Notes under the pieces: generated by a model | Database searches by the model: none | Seen by the model: the letters and a program-made list of their open reading frames with translations, nothing else | What the model was told of the DNA's origin: nothing | Part shown: piece by piece, positions 24,706 to 35,639 of the stretch | Position numbering within the stretch: position 1 is the stretch's first letter | How the letters are laid out: every line of letters starts with the position of its first letter | Assembly (NCBI GenBank): GCA_036784855.1 | Contig: JAZDSV010000078.1 | Span: 1-46,932 of the forward strand | From: Aphelidium insulamus | Taxonomy: Eukaryota; Aphelidiomycota; Aphelidea; Aphelidiaceae | Direction: 5' to 3' | DNA: 46,932 nt | Position numbers and translations under genes: made by a program

Positions 24706-24945
24706 AGCAGGGATGATGTGCATAATATACATTGATCGATGCAGCAGATGATATAATTCGTCGTTCGTGATTGAAGTGTCTAGTGTCACATGGTGTTGGC
24801 GGATTGGTCAGAGCGTCGTTGAGTGACTAAAAATACTGCGGCCTTGCAGCACACAACAACACTATTCCTTATATTCATATATATACACGCACAACCAACT
24901 CACACTCACAAACACTACAAGCAGACGGCACGCACATTGTCATAA

Positions 24946-26612
24946 ATGCAATCCAACGTGAACCCAGAAGATCTGTACGAGACCACTCAACGCGTCGGCA
25001 AGGGCTCGTTCGGCGAAGTGTTTAAAGGGTACAGCTGTGTCTGTCCCCGTCACTCCACTTGAGCTGACACACGCGCGCTGCAGACTGGACAAACGCTCCA
25101 AGCAAGTGGTGGCTATCAAGATCATTGATCTGGAGAGCGCCGAAGATGAGCTGGAGGACATTCAGCAGGAGATGAAGATCCTGTCGCAGCTGGACTCGGA
25201 GTTTTGCACGCGCTACTACGGCAGCTATCTGGCCGGACCCAAGCTGTGGATCATTATGGAGTTTTGCGCGGGTGGTTCGTGTCTGGACTTGGTACAGTAG
25301 TGTGGCCATTTGGTTGAGTCGATGCTGCTGCTGACAGTCTGGCAGATGAAACCCGGCCCGTTCGAGGAAGTGTTTGTGGCCATCATTCTGCGTGAAGTAC
25401 TGCGCGGCTTGGAGTATCTGCACAGCAACAACAAGATACACCGCGACATCAAAGGCGAGTGGATATTGTGTAACTGTAGTACTTTCAATAACATCAACAA
25501 TATAGCCGCCAACGTGCTCCTCACCGCCACCGGCGAAGTCAAGCTGGCAGACTTTGTACGTTCAACATCATAGTGTACTGCCACCAACTAACATAAAATA
25601 GGGAGTGTCGGGGCAGATATCGGCCACCATGACCAAAAAGAACACGTTTGTCGGCACCCCATTCTGGATGGCTCCCGAAGTGATTCTGCAGACCGGCTAC
25701 ACGGTCAGCGCCGATATCTGGTCGTTCGGCATTCTGGCCATTGAACTGGCCAAAGGGATGCCGCCCATGTCGGACATGCACCCCATGCGCGTCCTGTTTC
25801 TCATTCCCAAGAATGAGCCGCCCGTGTTGGAGGGTAACTTTTCCAAAGCGTTCAAGGAGCTTGTCTCGCTGTGTCTGGTCAAGGATGCTTCCCAGGTATA
25901 TTGATGATTATACACAATAGCGAGGTGATAGATGATAATATGTAGCGCGCCACTGCCAAGGACTTGCTCAAGCACAGGATGATCAAGGCGGCCAAGAAGA
26001 CTTCGTACTTGAGCGAGCTTATTGACCGCCATGAACGCTTCAAACTGGAACACGGCGACGGTGACTCTTCCACCGGTGGCTCCGATGAGGGCTCTGATGC
26101 CAGGCAAGTAGTAGTATATATATATGCAGTATATCCATTGGTTAATAACTCTGCAGTGGCGACGAGCAACAATCATCTGGTGGCAACTGGGACTTCAACA
26201 CGGTCAAGAAGCCCACGAAATCTACAGAAGCCAATGTCGACAGGGATGGCACCGTGAAGCTGCCGAGAGGAGCTCCAGTGCCTGCCATGGCCGCTCCACC
26301 AGTTTTGGTTGCCGGTAAGTGACGCTGTGACGTGTATGTAACAATTATAATATGACAGCACCTCCGCCGGCAGCGCCATCACACTACAAAACAGTCGTCG
26401 AGCCGGCCATCAACAAGGTACAATAGCTATTTTATATATATATTATATATATATATATATAACTAATGTATATATAGCTGGCAGCATCTTCCACGCCGCG
26501 TGCACAATCCTCCTACCAGCAGCTGCGAAAGACGTTTGAGGACGCCGAACGCGACAATCCCGGCCTCACCCAGGCCTTCATTGCCGAGATCATGCAGAAC
26601 ATGCGCGTGTAA
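24946..26612 (+). CDS. GCK-III STE20-family protein kinase (MST3/MST4/YSK1 class)
   Basis: Ser/Thr kinase of the germinal-centre-III group, which works with MO25 and STRIPAK/CCM3 in polarity, Golgi and cytoskeletal control. Kinase motifs: GKGSFGEV (P-loop), VAIKIID (lysine), HRDIKAANVLL (catalytic loop), [15 protein letters not shown] (activation segment) and the group signature [14 protein letters not shown]. After it come [16 protein letters not shown] and a tail typical of this group. Exons: 24946-25028, 25084-25291, 25346-25454, 25506-25555, 25602-25895, 25946-26103, 26157-26314, 26359-26417, 26478-26612. Two introns are GC-AG: 25455-25505 splits the catalytic loop and 26104-26156 lies after the kinase domain. 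Catalytic residues are intact. Confidence 0.96.
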
Positions 26613-26918
26613 CAGCAACCACGACACGGGGCCCACTCACCTCAAAGCGCACCCGCAGGCAGCTTATTATAAGCATATAATCATATAAGCAATATAGACA
26701 CAATATACGCTGTGCAGAGATGCGCGCGTGCCGTGGAACCCGTTGTCAAGTGGTGCAATACCGCAAGTGTCTGGGCCGCGGTGGTTGTCAACGCATTCCG
26801 CCGCGCCGTGTCCGCGTCGCCTTATCCCCCACACTCAGAGTGTCGTCGCGTCCACTTGACACTTGTTGCACACACCTTTTACCGTGCATCACTTGCACGC
26901 ACACAGACTCAGTGCCAT

Positions 26919-29900
26919 ATGGAGAGCAACCTGCTTGTCTCGGCCGACACCACCAAGCCGCGTCGAATCGCCATCCGGCCGCTGTGGTCGCAGTCCAACA
27001 CCGGCACCGGCACCACCAACAAGCGATCCGGAGCGGCGGCCATGGTGCTGGTGCTGGAGAAACTGGGCGGCGGTGCTGCACGCAATGTTCCAGCAGTGTC
27101 CACAGAAAGCGGCAGCGGCAGTCAGGCAGACGGCGACGCGCGTGCCGAGAACATCAACTGCACCGCCAAGTTCCAGCAGACGGCCGACTTTGACGCCGTT
27201 TACTTCCGGCCGCTTATGCGCGAGTCTGTCTACGGCTGTCTCGGGCTGGTGCACGTGGAGAACGGTGAGTGCCGCTTGTAATGTGTGTCTGATATCTCTT
27301 ACCGATTCATCACACACACACACACAGAGCCCTTCATCTGCGTGGTGTCGGACTGCAGCGCCGTGGGCCAGCTGGAGGGGTCCACCATCTATCGGATAAA
27401 CAACGTGATATTCTTTTCGCTGACCACGGACCGCTTCGACAACATGTCGGCCGATGGCTCCTCATTCACACAACAGCGCGAGCTGCCATACCAGCCACCC
27501 GGCTCCTACGACAACTATCCCGAACAGTACGAAACACTTCGGCATCCCTGTCAGCATTTGGTAAGTATTTGTATATATAGGTGTATATGTGGTTTGTGTA
27601 TACTATTTTACACTGCTAATAATGTTCCAGCAACGGCTACTATCCGCGGGATCGTTTTACTTTTCATACAATTTTGACTTGACTCGATGCGCCCAAGTGC
27701 GGCACTCTTCGGACAGCGGCAGTTTCTGGGAGACGGCCGATGAGAGATACTTTTGGAATAGGCATATTGTCAAAGAGCTGTTGAAGTTTCGACGCCAACT
27801 ACCCGACGATGATCGCGCCAACTTGGACCAGCAGGGCATACTGGTGATGGCCACTTCGGGGTTCATACGCATTGAAGAAGCGGTCGTCAGCGGCGGCGAC
27901 TCACTAACTATGGCCATAGTGTCGCGGCTGTCGTGCAAACGCGCCGGCACGCGGTTCAACACGCGCGGCATTGACGACGATGGCAATGTGGCAAACAGTG
28001 TCGAGACCGAGGTGTTGCTCTATACCCGCGAGTTTTGTTTTGCCTACGTTATCCTGCGCGGCTCTGTCCCCGGTAAAATAATTATATGATCATATGCTCA
28101 AAAAACTTTTTTTTACACATCCAGTGTTCTGGGAACAACAAGGAATACAACTGGGCGGGCACAAGATTCAGATTACTCGCAGCGCCGACGCAACCAAGCC
28201 AGCGTTTGAGAGACACTTCAACGATCTGGTGGAACGGTACGGCAAGCAGTGCGCCGTGAACCTGCTCAGTCAGAAGGATGGTTCAGCGGAGCAATTGCTC
28301 ACCGATGCATTCATCCAGCAAGTGCGCATGCTCAACATGCCCGACACCGTGCGCATCTCCAACTTTGACTTTCACCTGGCTGTCAAGGGCAATCAGTTTG
28401 AGAACCTGGGCATGCTGATGAATGAGCTGCGAGACACGGCCAAGGTGTTTTCATTCTTTGTCCGTAGTATGCGCACCGGCCAAATCATTCAGGCGCAAAC
28501 TGGCTCCTTTCGCGTGAATTGCCTGGACTGCTTGGACAGGTGTGGAAATATTTATTGTCTAAACCAATTCATTAGTCTAAAACATTGCATAGGACAAATG
28601 TTGTGCAGGGACTCATCTGCAAAATGGTGCTTAATTCATTTGCACAGCCACAGATAAAGACCACGGCGGACAATCTATTCCAACTAGGTCTGAATGATAT
28701 GTGGGCCGACAATGGCGACGAGCTGTCCCGCATATACGCTGGCACCGGCGCGCTGAAGTCTGGGTTCACTCGCACGGGGAAACGCACACTTGCGGGGTTC
28801 ATGGACGACGCGAAAAAGTCAGCTACGCGTTTCTACCAGAACAACTTCCAGGACAAGTACAAGCAGGAAGTTATGGACATGCTGCTGGGCAAATTGACCA
28901 ACCAATATGAGATACGACTTAATAATCCAGTGCGTGAAGCGGTCATGCGCGAACTTAACGCACGGTACGTCTGTATGATATGTGCGCACTATGTGCACGA
29001 GTATAATTTGCACAGGCTATCCGAGTATGCTTCCACGTCCAAGATGACGGTCCATGTGGGCACGTGGAATGTGAACGGCAAGCAGCCGATGGGCGAGTCC
29101 ATTATTCCCTGGCTCTGCTTTGACCCCAGTCAGTGCACTATACTATTAGCTTCTTTAGTGTTCACATGTATGATAGATGTGCCGCCGCACATGCTTGTTG
29201 TCGGTTTCCAAGAGATTGTGGAGCTCAGCCCGCAGCAGATAATGGCCACCGACAATTCCAAACGCCAAGTCTGGGAACAAGTCATCATTAAGAGCATCCA
29301 CTCCTACTCCAAGGGCGTTCAGTACGTGGCACTGCGCTCCGGACAGCTGGTTGGCGCAGCGCTGTGTGTATTCGTACGCAGCGACATGGTTGCCAACATC
29401 CGTAATGTGGACTGCGCCATAAAGAAAACGGGGCTGGCTGGCCTGGCTGGTAACAAGGGCGGCGTGGCGATTCGCATGGATGTATTTGACACCAACATTT
29501 GCTTTGTGTGCGCGCATCTGGCTGCCGGCCACAGCAATGTGGACGACCGCAACCAGGACTACCAGACGATCAGTGAGGGTATCACGTTTAACAAGGGGCG
29601 CAAGCTGGCTGACCACGATAACATCATCTGGTTGGGTGACTTTAATTACCGCATTGACGGCGAGAACGAGGAAATCCGTGCGCGAGCCGTAAAGAATGAG
29701 CTGGACACATTGTTGCGATATGATCAGGCATGCTATGTTCTCTGACTGTAACTACCTTGTGCTGACTATATATATTTCTAGTTGATGAACCAAATGCGCC
29801 GCGGTGCCACATTTCAAGGCTTCACGGAGGGCGCCATCACATTCCAGCCGACATACAAGTATGACAACGGCACCAACCAGTACGACACTAGCGAAAAGTT

Positions 29901-30874
29901 CCGCGCTCCAGCATGGACTGACAGAGTGCTCTTTCTCGGGCCGTCGGTATGTACTTTTACTTAGTATGAGCTTTGTCATTGACATTTCCAGGTGCGGCAA
30001 CTGCGATATGAGCGGGCAGAGCTTTTGTCCTCTGACCACAAGCCTGTCAAGTCTTTGTTCGAGGTTGAGGTACATACAAAGTATATAACATAATTTTAGT
30101 GAATAATATCATAGCTTCGCGTCATCAACTGGGAGAGACGCGAACAGATTCAAGGCGAGCTTTACAAAAAGTATTCGAGCGGTGCAGCTGCCATCCCGAC
30201 CTCCTCAAATCCGGGCAGCATCGCCAACTTGAAGAAAAATGAGGGCGTACTGATTGACTTGGGGTTCGATCCGGCTCCGTCGACGTCCGCGGTGCCGCCT
30301 CCCAAGCCTCCAGTCCCGCCTGGATGGTGGGATGCATTTCCACAGTCGCAGTCAGCATCAACTACCAATATTCCACCTGGTGCGCCTTGCAATGTTGATT
30401 TGCCATCCACTGACATTGAATTTAATAGCTCTGCCGCCGCGGCCGATCAATAATGCATCCAGCATCTGGGAAGACTTCACCAGTATGTCCGTGACACCCG
30501 CAGTGGTGCCCAACAATCAGTACGTGACGGCAAATCCGGCCGCCAACACGGACCTGCTGTTTGGCGGCCGCCCATCACCACCAGTGCCGCGTAAACCGCA
30601 ATTCTTGGCGGCGGCTAGCAGCACATCCTCCATGACTCCAGCACAACTTCACGCGTCACCGGCCGTACCACGGCAGCAGAGCTCAGTATCTGCGCAGAAC
30701 ATGACATTCACAAACGGAATCACAGCGACACCGATGGCCACGATGCCAAAACAGCAGCCCGGTATGCCGCATTCACGATCATTCACCAAGGTCGGCGGTG
30801 GTAAGGTCCGTGACGGGAAGCAGGGGTTGTTGGACACCGATGATGATCCGTTTGCCGATCCCGTGGTGGACTAG
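26919..30874 (+). CDS. SYNJ: Synaptojanin-type inositol polyphosphate phosphatase (Sac1 + 5-phosphatase)
   Basis: Dual phosphoinositide phosphatase of endocytic membranes. The N-terminal Sac domain has [15 protein letters not shown] and the catalytic CLDCLDRTN (Cx5R) split by an intron. The 5-phosphatase domain has [46 protein letters not shown] and [10 protein letters not shown], followed by SSDHKPV. The tail is proline-rich ([20 protein letters not shown]) with a final DDDPFADP. Eleven exons: 26919-27264, 27328-27560, 27631-28072, 28125-28539, 28592-28964, 29016-29128, 29177-29727, 29782-29946, 29992-30069, 30115-30379, 30429-30874. Intron 29728-29781 is GC-AG (GCATGC). The N terminus carries about 50 extra residues before the Sac core. 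Intact. Confidence 0.96.
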
Positions 30875-31199
30875 TTAGAGTGCGTGCGTTTGTTCAGTTA
30901 CATCAAATAGATAGAAATGGCATTGGAAAGTTTTCCAATGCTGCATAGAATGTAGGCTTAATACTGTTCAGCTGACCTCTGAGCGCGTTAACCACAACGT
31001 TCTGTTATTCTGACGCATTGACCGAGCCCTGACAGATGTTGACAACCGCACAGCTTCCGTCAGCATTCAGCGAGCGTGGCAGCGTCTCTCATTTATTGTG
31101 GTGCACAAGGCGGCAGTAATTTAAATCTAAAAGGTTCGCCATAATTAGACAGACATCACACCGATTGGGCCACCGGGCTACAAGTGACGTCGAGGGAGG
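30875..31199. other. Intergenic SYNJ-MFS
   Basis: Spacer with no protein-like frame. It contains a near-palindrome around 30921-30942 (GGAAAGTTTTCC core). Nothing else stands out. Confidence 0.4.
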
Positions 31200-32688
31200 A
31201 TGGCTATACTTCCTTCACCCCTCAATATACATATGATGGCCATGGATGCAGAGCGCTTCAGGTCTGCGGCGATAAAACGGGGCGCGCAAAAGAAGTCTGC
31301 GGCGCCACCAGATGGACCGTCCATACAGAAGACAACGGTGGTTACGGCGGCACTGTCACAGCACAGCGTGGACCGAGTGGCCCCACGAAACTACGCCGTG
31401 ATTTACGCCTGCGTGATGCTCTACTCGATATCCATGCACCTGAGCAGTCCGCTGATGCCGTTCCTAGTCAAGGCGGTCGGCGGCGGACACGCCGAGTACA
31501 GCCGTGTATCCGGTCTGAACTCGCTGGTGCAAATGGTTGGCGCATTGTTTGGCGGGGTACGCACGTCAGAGTGTGTCACGGTGTGTCTGTGTCAGTCACT
31601 AACTGGCTGTGGGCAGCCGTGGATAGACAAGTATGGGCCGCGGGTGGCGTTGCTAGTGTCATTCACCGCCGCGGCTCTGGGCTACCTGTCCGCGTACGGC
31701 GCCACGTCAATGTGGGATTTGTACGTGGGACGCGTATTCCTCGTGGGCCAGCAGACCATGCTTGCGTGCCGCACCTACATTGTTATCGCGTCCGTCAGTG
31801 ACACGCGGCTGCTGGGCTACGTGCAACTGTTCCAGGGCGTGGGCGCGATGGCCGGACCGGCCGTGGGCAGTCTGCTCGCCTACGAAACCGATGGCAGCTA
31901 CACAACCAGTTTCCTCGCCGCCGCCGTTCTCTCCGCGGTCGGTGCCCTGTTTGTATGGTGGAATTTGGACGCCGCGATGCCCACGGCGCTAGATGGCGGC
32001 AGTGGTGGCAAGCGTCGTCCATCGAGCGTACCTGGTGACTGGCGCCTTGTGGTGGCCACGCTGCAGGGCAACGCGCGCCTCCAAAAGGCAATGGCCGTCA
32101 AGACTGCCGGCACCGCAGCGGCCATACTGTTCCAGAACCTGGCCTCGCTGATGACCATTGAGAAGTTTGGCTTCAACGCCGCCGAGACCAGCGCGCTGTT
32201 CACGTACATTGGCGGCATTATCGTGGTGGCGCAGCTGCTGCTCAACTTTACCATTCGGCACTTTGGCGCCCACTCCAACGCAGTCCAGCTGCTCATACTC
32301 CAAGCAGCCATGATGCTGATACCGGGGCTTTATCTGGCAAGTGCATCTGTGTGCGCCGAGTAGTTGGATATCCCATGTAATCTTTTTCATGTAGGCAATA
32401 TTCTCGGCCGGTTCTGTATACACATTTTGCACCATACTCATACCGCTGATGAGCGCGGGAACTGTTGCATTTGCCATCAGCACCAGCCAGCTCACACTAT
32501 CGGTGCCGGCGAAGCAGAGCGGTACTGTAATTGGAATTGATATGGGTATTAATAATTGTATGCGGGTGGTCGCGCCCTTCCTTGGTGCGTATCTCCTGGA
32601 CACGGGTGGCTTCTGGGCGGTGGGTGCTACTTGCTGTGGCTTTGCTACGCTGGCACTCTCACTGCAGATAATTTTCCCCAACACATGA
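31200..32688 (+). CDS. Major facilitator superfamily transporter (SLC22A18-like)
   Basis: Secondary transporter of about 450 residues with 12 predicted membrane helices, for example YAVIYACVMLYSISMHLSSP, VALLVSFTAAALGYLSAYG and AILFQNLASLMTIEKFGF. It has a loop motif A-like stretch, PWIDKYGPR, between helices 2 and 3, and the paired GYVQLFQGVGAMAGPAVGSLL. Exons: 31200-31556, 31617-32336, 32395-32688. The second intron (32337-32394) is GC-AG (GCAAGT), required to join GLYL to AIFSAGSV. Overall layout resembles SLC22A18/TetA-type drug-proton carriers. Substrate unknown. Confidence 0.85.
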
Positions 32689-32723
32689 CTCAATAGACAT
32701 GTAGACCTTTACATACACACTTT

Positions 32724-32843
32724 GTGCCGTACTGTTCCAACTGATATAGAAATCTTTGTCACATGCTTGTCTATTGCACATTCGTGCCGTACTGTTCCAA
32801 CTGATATAGAAATCTTTGTCACATGCTTGTCTATTGCACATTC
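32724..32843 (+). repeat. Perfect 60-bp tandem duplication
   Basis: Two adjacent identical 60-bp units beginning GTGCCGTACTGTTCC and ending TTGCACATTC, lying just after the MFS stop codon. Because the unit is a multiple of three it reads as a 20-residue repeat in one frame, but no gene model includes it. Confidence 0.97.
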
Positions 32844-33604
32844 AACACACACCCAGCCACGGCCACCATCCATCATCTGCTCGGCCAAACCCAAACCATT
32901 CCAACGACGACCAGCCCAGCCACACAGCAACCACAATAATGCAAACATATGTATAGTGACAACAACCAAATTACCTTTTATAACCAACAGAGCACCGACC
33001 AAACCAATATCCACGGCGCAGCGATAACCAATCCTTCCTATGTGGACGCACTCTTGTGACTATACACCGAATACACTTTACGCAACTTAACCAAACACGT
33101 AATCGATACAGCGCATATACGCAGAGAGAAAAGAGAGAACCAAAAGAGAAAAGAAGAAAACAACAGCTGGGCAATAGGCGTTCATCAGTCAGAGACTGGA
33201 CCCAGCTGCGGCACATGTACGCTTCCCAAAACATGCACGCACGCCAATAAGTGTGAGAGAGATATATCGGCAATAGACTACACGAAATCGGTAATAAACG
33301 AGTCGAGTGATAAGATTCAGGCACGACGCGACATCGAACAAAACAAACTTGACTACTGCGAGCAGAGAAACAGAAAATCCAGAAACCCATATCGGACCGC
33401 GACGCTTATATCCAACACGCGCCAAAAGTGAGCGCCCTACAAAACTACATGCAACCTTCGCTACGAGCTGGTAACTCTCAAGGCTTGCACACAACACATA
33501 CATGCTCTTTGGGCGGCTACGTTTGACACACTTGAATAGACAGACTTGACACGCGGGACTTCAGCGGGAACTCAACAACAGGGAACGGGGGTATCTGGGG
33601 TGAG

Positions 33605-33645
33605 GGAGGGGCAGTCTGCGTTCATCCCATAACGGGGACCCCTCC
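33605..33645. ncRNA. Stem-loop 1 of a paired structured motif
   Basis: GGAGGGG (33605-33611) pairs perfectly with CCCCTCC (33639-33645). The 27-nt loop starts CAGTCTGCGTTCATC, then holds a short inner hairpin (CCC-ATAAC-GGG) and ends in GGA. The loop is nearly identical to that of stem-loop 2 while the stems differ. Strand and function are unknown. Confidence 0.5.
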
Positions 33646-33736
33646 GTGACAAGTTTACACTAAATTGCTCTGCACAGAATGAGATTTAGAAACATCACAA
33701 ACAACACAAAACATACCAGGCCTACTGGTTTACTTC

Positions 33737-33781
33737 GGTGCCAGTGCGGATAGTCGAAGGCGACTACCCGGCACTGACACC
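33737..33781. other. Long near-perfect hairpin
   Basis: GGTGCCAGTGCGGATAGTCG pairs with CGACTACCCGGCACTGACACC around an AAGG loop, giving about 20 base pairs with one or two mismatches and a small bulge. It abuts stem-loop 2. It could be an RNA structure or the end of a small transposon. Confidence 0.6.
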
Positions 33782-33827
33782 ATGCCACGGCAATCTGCGT
33801 TCATCGGCCGCAGCCGGACCGTGGCAT
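33782..33827. ncRNA. Stem-loop 2 of a paired structured motif
   Basis: ATGCCACGG (33782-33790) pairs perfectly with CCGTGGCAT (33819-33827). The loop starts CAATCTGCGTTCATC, then an inner hairpin (GGC-CG-CA-GCC type) and GGA. The conserved loop and unrelated but paired stems relative to stem-loop 1 are what compensatory change in a structured RNA would look like. Confidence 0.5.
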
Positions 33828-34199
33828 ATGGGAGGCGGATGTGCTACAGCTGCGTGGCGAGGAAGCGCGAGTGAGTGTAAAGAATGCGAATGACTACGCT
33901 AACGAAGCGCGTTAGAGAGTATTACTGAACGACAACAATTGTCACATACCTGAGCTGTAGGTAGGAGTCGTTTCTTCACCCGGAGAATCCAAGCGAGTAT
34001 TAAATACATTAAAACTGGTACATAGTGAGTGACGAGCCGGAACACCGCACAACTCGTCACATACCCAGAGCTTGGCAGTTATTGACGTGCCAATAACGAC
34101 AATCGACGGAGGAGATGGGCACCACAAGCTGAGCATGACATGTTAGCACAGAGGCAGGCAAGAGATAAAGGGGTGTGAAAATGTGTGTGTGGCAGTGCG

Positions 34200-34221
34200 T
34201 GGCTGGGCTGGGCTGGGCTGG
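34200..34221 (+). repeat. (GGGCT)n minisatellite
   Basis: Four to five copies of the pentamer GGGCT or GGCTG in a row inside the gene-free region. Confidence 0.9.
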
Positions 34222-34559
34222 TGGGCTGACAGCGGCTGGGGTGCGAGGTTGTGGGCAATCTGACAGGATGTGAGATGGGCACAGAGTATGTAGAGCACTC
34301 ATGGGATAGGGTGAGTGCAGCTCTGAGCCGTTGCGGTGCAGTGAGGTCGGTTCTGTGCGGTGGGCGACAGCGAGCGCACAAGATTGCGCAACGAGTGACG
34401 AAACAAGACTGCGCGAGTGCGTCGCCGCCGCGCGGCAAATAAGTGACGCCGATGTAACCTTGACGACCAATTAGATTGCGTCATTTGCCGTGCGCTGATT
34501 GGCCGGACTTGAAACGCCGCTTTTTTTGTAGCGATACCTGGCTTATATTGCCTGGACTG

Positions 34560-34614
34560 TATAACAAGGTATTTGCAAGCAGTAAATATATAACAAGATA
34601 ATTGCAAGCAGTAA
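34560..34614 (+). repeat. 29-bp imperfect tandem duplication
   Basis: TATAACAAGGTATTTGCAAG... at 34560 is repeated 29 bp later as TATAACAAGATAATTGCAAG.... Both end in CAGTAA and differ at a few positions. Confidence 0.9.
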
Positions 34615-34914
34615 TCATGCAAGTATACAATGCAATATTGCGTTTTTGTGGAACAAAATACTCTACTTTAGTCTAATACCTTTCAGCTTATCTAATAGTT
34701 CGGGTTCCATTTCCTTCAGAGCAATATCTTTAGCATATATGATATAAGGATGATAAATTCTGCTCATTTTACATAAACCTATAGATAGGTCCCGTGCAAC
34801 GCAAGCGTTGATTGTGTTGAAGCGGTACTCTCAAGGATGATGTTATTCATACATGTCAACATTCCGAGGTATGCGCCGGATAAAATTGGGACAGTCATTA
34901 ATCTTTAACTATTC

Positions 34915-35452
34915 ATGGTTAATTGGGGAAAGCGACCCGAGTTCAACACGGCCGAGATACCGCGATGGAGGCGGCGCCTCGACTGGGTGTTCCTAGGCAC
35001 GGCCATCACCATCTCGCTCTATAATGGCGTCTACGTGGCGCTGGGCATGTACTTTAACGAAATAGGTATGTGCTATTACATTGACGCGTGACGCGCAGTA
35101 TTAACATGACCATATCGCAGACCACGACAAGGAAAGGCAGGGCATACGCGTGCTGGACGACAAGATACACCGCGCCATCTTTGGCAAGACGCTGGATGAG
35201 ATGTCGCCCACGTACAAGGTGGTGGTGGACATAATTCCGTGTTTATCATCACCTCTAATGGCATCATAGTCCATGCATCAGAACTTGTCCATCATGGACA
35301 TGGCGGCCAAGATACGCGAGCAGCAGGCTCTTGAGCAGCAGGAGGTGCAGAAGAAGAGGCAAACGCAAGCTCTGGACCCAGCAACTACGGGTACGCAAAG
35401 TGCCAATAGGGAATCAGCGACTGCGGAAACGGCACCCTCTGCCACTGGATGA
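34915..35452 (+). CDS. Small single-pass membrane protein, unknown
   Basis: Three exons, 34915-35065, 35121-35218 and 35270-35452, joined by GT-AG introns of 55 and 51 nt, give a protein of about 143 residues that no single reading frame reveals. A basic N terminus (WRRRLDWVF) leads into one hydrophobic segment (LGTAITISLYNGVYVALGMYF). It is followed by a soluble helix and a Q/E/K-rich C-terminal coiled coil (REQQALEQQEVQKKRQ). Size and layout would suit a mitochondrial or ER membrane protein, but I do not recognise a family. Clean splicing supports it. Confidence 0.6.
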
Positions 35453-35472
35453 ATATACACGCTACACACACA

Positions 35473-35473
<1 letters not shown>

Positions 35474-35506
<33 letters not shown>
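35474..35506 (+). repeat. (TA)n microsatellite
   Basis: About 33 bp of TA dinucleotides directly after the stop of the small membrane protein gene. Confidence 0.95.
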
Positions 35507-35508
<2 letters not shown>

Positions 35509-35639
35509 GTATGCTAGATATATAGACACGTACAAAGAACATGGAGCGGTGTTGCATATGCAGGCACGCAGAGAGCATATTGTCAGGGAAGGAGAGTATA
35601 GCTTGCCACACACACACACAGAAATTACACGCAACCACA

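Larger units (their letters stand above)
32689..34914. other. 2.2-kb gene-free region with repeats and hairpins
   Basis: No convincing protein gene on either strand: the longest minus-strand frames (to 139 codons) are Cys/Leu/Ser/Arg-rich with no domain. The stretch holds a 60-bp tandem duplication, a (GGGCT)n run, a 29-bp imperfect duplication, at least three strong stem-loops and three copies of ACATACC each followed by a short hairpin. On the minus strand these copies read GGTATGT, which looks like this genome's 5' splice sites. A non-coding transcript or a retroelement remnant is plausible. Confidence 0.5.

Noticed and set aside
26788-27323. Antisense frames across the first synaptojanin exon
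   Set aside because: They are shadows of the GC-rich coding strand, whose Sac-domain reading is supported by homology.
32971-33503. Minus-strand frames of 104-139 codons in the gene-free region
   Set aside because: No domain, no ATG-based support and a Cys/Leu/Ser-rich composition unlike the confirmed genes.
33615-33806. Loop sequence CTGCGTTCATC resembling the complement of a conserved 5.8S rRNA stretch
   Set aside because: The 5.8S segment has three extra bases in the middle and nothing of the flanking rRNA is present; the likeness is probably chance.
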